Origin: Liolophura sinensis
Lineage: Eukaryota; Mollusca; Polyplacophora; Chitonida; Chitonidae
Direction of reading: 5' to 3'
Assembly: GCF_032854445.1 (NCBI RefSeq)
Contig: NC_088296.1
Span: 14,888,623 to 14,952,622, forward strand
Length of the DNA stretch: 64,000 nt
The translations under genes and the position numbers were made by a program. Positions 59,679 through 64,000 of the stretch are shown here, in pieces. Numbering within the stretch: position 1 is the first letter of the stretch; each line of letters opens with the position of its first letter. The notes beneath the pieces were generated by a model. That model did not search any database. It was not told the origin of the DNA and saw only the letters and a program-made list of their open reading frames with translations.

Positions 59679-60726
59679 TTGTTACTGCAGTTTCATGTTA
59701 GACAAAGTAGCTACGCATAGAAAGACGTACGACAGCTTAGTGACGACCGGGAAATCCTGTACAGATGTAGCCCATTTAACAACTCACTATGGTAAGATGA
59801 CTTCGTATTACTTTGTTACAAGGTTCCGTACTTACTATTTGATACAACGCGCGGTCTCTTGGTGTATAGCGTGCATTAGAAAACACATTTAAGACACGCT
59901 ATTACAGAAAACGTTTCCCATGTAAACGAAATACGGGCCTCAGCTGTAGTCTCTCGTTCAATCCTGTATTTGCATTAACGCTTTCTAAACAACCTGTCAA
60001 CGTACCACTCTTACATTTTATGAGAACAGCGGTTATCTCAACTTAGACACCTCTGTCCATAAGATTTCAGGAAAAAACGATACCGCGTTTTACCAATCAT
60101 TGTTGAGATTTTAAGGCGTCAGACTGCCAGAACAGTCTACCAGCTGGTTCGCCCCGTGGTGACCCTCTTCTGTAATACCTATCCATGTCATTTTCCAATT
60201 ATATCGAATGTCCAGTGGTATAAACCCTGTTCTCTGAGTAAACATTCACGCTGTCAGTTTTACTGCCGTGGTTCAAACAGTTGCCATTGACTCTTTAAGA
60301 GCCGAAAATTGTCTTGGCTGCACGACCCGTTTATGACAGCGTTTGTTCAGCACACAAAGCTTTGAATGACCAGCAATACGGACTTACCGTACAAATGGCT
60401 GTTTGGAAAGTTCATATTGAAGCGCAGTCACTGGTGGGAGGAGTGTGATTATCAGAGATGTGATGCGAATACTGGGACGTTAAGGTAAAGGTTTAACCAT
60501 TTACAAGATGTGTTGTTCCTTGTATGCGTTTCTGCTTGTATTACCAAATAGCGTGTCGTAAATCTAACACAACCGTATTACTAAATTTTAAATGTTGGTT
60601 TCTTGTATAACTATTTTTATTAATTCAAACATGCTGAGACAAAAATAATTGTCAATAGTGTTGTCGATTAAGAGTTATTTACAGCATCAGCCGTAACATG
60701 TGCCTGTGGAGATGTATGCGAATGAA
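59679..60726. other. Possible promoter/first-exon region of the 61.6-kb gene
   Basis: No repeat. GGACGTTAAGGTAAAGG near 60475-60491 could be a donor ending a non-coding first exon, pairing with the acceptor at 61402. This is unproven. Confidence 0.3.
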
Positions 60727-61368
60727 CAGTTAAGGGGTTTGGCAGGATGTTCGCGATTTGAAATAGCTCGGTGGTGCAGCACGATGTACATGATTTGAAA
60801 CAGTTAAGGAGTTCGGCAGGATGTTCGCGATTTGAAACAGTTCGCGTGTTAAAGGCAATTCATACACTTTGTAACAGTTCACGTGTTAAGAGCAATATAT
60901 ACACTTTGAAACAGTTCACTTGTTAAAGGCCATATATCCACTTTGAATCAGTTCACTTGTTAAAGGCAATATATACACTTTGAAACAGTTCCCTTGTTAA
61001 AGGCAATATATACACTTTGAAACAGTGCACTTGTTAAGGCCAATATATACACTTTGAAACAGTTCACGAGTGTAGAGTGATTCATGTCATTTAAGACAGT
61101 TAAGCGGTGTACAGTGACACATGTCATTTGAGACAGTTAAGGGGTGTAGAGCAGGCAATATATGCGATTTGAAACAGTTTATGAGTGTAGATTGATATAT
61201 GCGATTTAAAACAGTTCACGAGAGTAGGGCGACACATACAATTTGAAACAGTCCACGGCTGTAGTGTGATACATGCGATTTGAGACATTTCACGAGTGTA
61301 GAGTGATACTTGCGATTTGAGACATTTCACGAGTATAGAGTAATATATGCAGTTTGAGACAGTATATG
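60727..61368. repeat. 37-bp minisatellite, 17 copies plus a partial
   Basis: The unit is CAGTTCACTTGTTAAAGGCA + ATATATACACTTTGAAA. Starts are at 60727, 60764, 60801, 60838 and onward every 37 bases to 61134, where one unit is 41 bases long. They then run at 37-base steps from 61175 to 61360. Left, middle and right thirds have distinct variants (GGCAGGATGTTCGCGATTTG; GGCAATATATACACTTTG; GAGTGATACATGCGATTTG). It ends about 35 bases before a splice acceptor. Confidence 0.96.
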
Positions 61369-61402
61369 AATCTCACTTTATTTCTTTTTATTTTACTTGC
61401 AG

Positions 61403-61567
61403 AGGTCCGCCCATCGAACCCTAACGTATGTTAAGAACTCACCAAGCGTTGGGCATATCGTGGGGGTGTGATAAGTGGTAGACACAGCCACTTAAAGGAT
61501 CAAGCGACGTTTTGCAGTTAGTAGTTGTTAACATTGGAATTGTTAGGCTGTGCTATTACATATAACC
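61403..61567 (+). other. Putative 5' UTR part of the 61.6-kb exon
   Basis: TTTCTTTTTATTTTACTTGCAG (61381-61402) is a strong acceptor. The segment from 61403 to the ATG contains stops in frame, so it would be untranslated leader. Inferred from motif only. Confidence 0.45.
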
Positions 61568-62501
61568 ATGGCAGAGAGATCGGAGGTTAGTTCCAACACA
61601 GTTCTATCCAGCAAATCGACATCGGACACCGTTCAACCAAGCAAATCGAGATCGAACACCGTTCAAACGAGCAAATCGAGATCGGACACCAAAGTTGAGA
61701 CTGATACTCGGACAGGGGCGGGAGTTAATAGACTTTCTGAAACCACACAGAAAGTTAGTTTAAAGGAAGGGAGTTCAAGCCAGACGAAAATCGCGTCCAA
61801 ATCCTCAACACCGAAAACTGGTAAAATTAGGAGTCAGTCTGGCGGGAAATCGGGAACAAAAAAGTCAACAAACAATACTAAAAGACCGGGAAAAGTTTCA
61901 AGTAAAGGGAACTTGTCCAGAGAGACCAGTTCTGCTTCAAGACAAACAGATCCGGGCAAGGAAAAGGAGAATGTCGCGGACAGAAAAGAGGAAGAGCCCA
62001 CCGAAACTGGAGTGAAGAGGGAACCAACCCAGTCGAGTTTGGCGATCGCGGCAGTGAGTCAAGAAAACAGCTCCGAAGAAAATGGGAAATCTACTCAAGA
62101 GCCAAAAGCAGAAGGTGTCGACGAAGAAGAGGCATTTAAAAATGACGGCACATCCCTTGTAAACGAAAACCAAGAGATGCAGAAGGGCTCTGATAGTCCA
62201 GATGAGGCAGTACAGAAGGAAGTTGTTGAGAAAAAGAAGAAATTCGATATTCGGGAATTCACGGAAAGGATGGGGGAGTTGTCTGCAAAGTTCTTGGAAG
62301 ACAAGTTCACGCGAATTGATGACAATTATCCAGTGGACGAGCTCATATCTCTGATAACCGAAGTAAACGATGCTATCGACCATTACAAAAAGCATACTCT
62401 GGCGGCGCAACAGCAACTTGAGACTCTGAGAGACCGGATGCAAGAAGTTCGAGAAAACATCCACAACAGTGTGCAGATCAGAGCCTTTGAAGTCAGAAAA
62501 G
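61568..62501 (+). CDS. First coding exon of an unidentified protein, low-complexity plus coiled-coil-like region
   Basis: ATG in the strong context AACCATGG opens 311 codons plus one base, ending at AAAG before donor GTAAGA. Residues about 14-41 contain an 11-residue repeat (SKSRSNTVQTS and relatives; 33 bases at DNA level, three copies). Residues to about 130 are Ser/Thr/Lys-rich and basic. Residues about 140-220 are Glu-rich. Residues 222-311 (from KKKKFDIREFTERMGELSAK to VQIRAFEVRK) look folded and helical, with a heptad-like stretch around AAQQQLETLRDRMQEVRENI. There is no signal peptide or membrane segment. I do not recognise the family; a cytoskeletal or scaffold protein would fit but is a guess. 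Further exons must lie to the right, mostly or entirely outside the window. Confidence 0.8.
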
Positions 62502-62615
62502 GTAAGAGTTTTTAATCTTTTCATTAGGTCAAACATTTTTGAACATACAAAGTTATCGTTCAGGTATGAAAAATTCACCCGTTTGTGAATTGACCACTTA
62601 CACGTGTAAGGCGAC
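62502..62615 (+). other. Start of the intron after the 61.6-kb exon
   Basis: Donor GTAAGAG at 62502. Reading through it meets a stop after only four codons, which supports splicing here. Confidence 0.7.
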
Positions 62616-62908
62616 ATGGACAGTTATCATTCATGGACGGTCATTATTTATGAACAGTCATCATTCATGGACGGTCATCATTTATGGGCAGTCATCATTC
62701 ATGGACGGTCATCATTTATGGACAGTCATCATTCATGGACGGTCATCATTTATGGACAGTCATCATTTATGGGCAGTCATCGTTCATGGACACCATCATT
62801 TATGGACAGTCATCATTCATGGACATCATCATTTATGGACAGGCATCATTTATGGACGTCATCATTTATGGACAGTCATCATTCATGGACAGTCATCGTT
62901 CATGGACT
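62616..62908. repeat. 17-bp (34-bp dimer) tandem array, about 17 copies
   Basis: Units alternate GTCATCATTCATGGACG and GTCATCATTTATGGACA, with some 14-16-base shortened copies in the right half. All three plus-strand frames stay open across it because the unit lacks stops. The overlapping frames at 62539-63075, 62616-62969 and 62684-62923 are artefacts. Confidence 0.96.
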
Positions 62909-63718
62909 TGTTGCCCTGGGTAATATTCGTACACAGTTCTCATCACCTGGTCATTACATTCACAAGTAGGTTGCATTTTTCTTCTACTGTTACCTTCACC
63001 TCATTAATATTGTCACATCATAGACCCCAAATGTTAGCCGTAACACGTGACCCAGCTGTTTATTTGTTCATTTAATTAATTTTAATTCAATTTAGGGCGT
63101 AAATGGAAAGAGCACGGGCAAGATTCTGTCCTCTGTCATTGTAGTTTAGGAGCTTTAAAGCTTGCTTTATTCATTTTTTTTCCATTAGTATTACGTGAAT
63201 CAAACAGTCAAACAAATCAACGTAATAAATTAAGCACTTATTTTGAACGGTGTGAATAGCCCTTATTATAGACTGTGGGCCCTACCGAACGACATGCCCT
63301 TGTACCTCCATCCATAAACTAGGCCGGCGTCTGAGTAGACCAATATTCCCACATGACAGCATGGCTAATAAATTTGTTCAAACGTAATAGATGTCATGTT
63401 AAACTATAACAATAGCTCATCGAGATCATTCACGTGCAAGTAGCAAAGCAACACGGTTTGATTTATGGCCAGCTGCTTTCCGGAGAGTGTCCAGTATTAA
63501 AGAAAGTCGTTTTACTGTTTTACTACCACAATTTTATGGGGGTTATCTATGTTTTTATTTTAACAATTTGAATAAGATAGTGAGCTGTTAGGTAAAGCAT
63601 TTAAATGGCAGGTCAATCGAATGATATATCATCAGGTATATATCGCTCTTATCAGAAGGTTATGCTCAGCGGAAAGAGAACTCAAAAACATGTTGTTCTT
63701 CGTATGGCCCATGTACGC
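62909..63718 (+). other. Intron-like DNA, no further exon recognised
   Basis: I found no acceptor-exon-donor combination continuing the frame of the 61.6-kb gene convincingly. Confidence 0.4.
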
Positions 63719-63808
63719 AACAACCACAACTATACAACCAGAACTACAACCACAACTATACAACCAGAACTACAACCACAACTATACAACCAGAACTACA
63801 ACCACAAT
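63719..63808. repeat. 26-bp tandem repeat, about 3.4 copies
   Basis: Unit CAACCACAACTATACAACCA + GAACTA, with starts at 63721, 63747, 63773 and 63799. The Thr/Gln/Asn-rich frames across it are repeat artefacts. Confidence 0.93.
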
Positions 63809-64000
63809 TCCAAGGAAATAAAACCATCTTTACTCTCTGCTACCATTCGGACTGACGACGATACTGTCGACTATATTAAACAAGATTGGGAGACCTGACC
63901 TACACATGAGTAAATGCATGCCATGAAAAAAAAACCGAATGAACATAACGTTTAGCGAGAAGTTCAACACTCGATTAAGTATGTAATTCGACTAACTGTT
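63809..64000. other. Right edge, nothing recognised
   Basis: No feature supported in the last 190 bases. Confidence 0.4.

Noticed and set aside
61937-62617. Minus-strand open frame of 226 codons opposite the 61.6-kb exon
   Set aside because: It is the antisense shadow of a low-complexity K/E-rich exon that has good start and donor signals on the plus strand.
63605-63898. Thr/Gln-rich open frames near the right edge as a continuation of the 61.6-kb gene
   Set aside because: They are produced by the 26-bp repeat, and no acceptor in the right phase precedes them convincingly.

Overview
This window looks like non-coding-rich genomic DNA from a spiralian (lophotrochozoan) animal, most probably a mollusc. 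It is AT-rich, the genes are split by GT-AG introns, and there are no operons or ribosome-binding sites. The SINE families are of the tRNA-derived type that I associate with molluscs and their relatives. The best-supported gene encodes a protein closely resembling cephalopod calexcitin. The species cannot be fixed from the sequence alone.

Layout. The first 26 kb is intergenic apart from a possible terminal exon at the left edge. It holds SINE copies, a large (AT)n tract next to a 22-copy, 47-bp minisatellite (7646-8679), and an inverted pair of SINEs (13949-14473). A calexcitin-like EF-hand gene lies on the plus strand from 26255 to 41885. It has five coding exons giving 191 residues, with a 12.2-kb intron 2 full of repeats and an intron 4 that opens with a 53-bp tandem array repeating the splice donor. 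From 42 to 60 kb there is no confident gene. That stretch carries a LINE 3' end with an RNase H-like domain interrupted by a SINE (44926-46270), a decayed Crypton-like tyrosine recombinase (52398-52935), two short terminal-inverted-repeat elements, and many SINEs. At the right end (61568-62501) is the first coding exon of an unidentified gene. It encodes a low-complexity S/T/K/E-rich region followed by a helical, coiled-coil-like segment. A 17-copy 37-bp minisatellite precedes it and a 17-bp array follows it.

Mobile elements. I use two working names. SINE-A has a (AAAT)n-type tail and about 18 recognisable copies. SINE-B has a (CACT)n-type tail and about 8 copies. Both begin with a tRNA-like head, and both end in a block that matches the 3' end of the LINE at 44.9 kb. 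This suggests that all three use, or once used, the same reverse-transcription machinery. Two SINE-B copies (29.8 and 55.5 kb) are almost identical and have intact target-site duplications, so that family moved recently.

The most noteworthy observations are the array of duplicated splice donors in the calexcitin gene, the 3' tail shared by the LINE and both SINEs, and the inverted SINE-A pair whose arms share private variants. No unambiguous new defence or metabolic system is visible.
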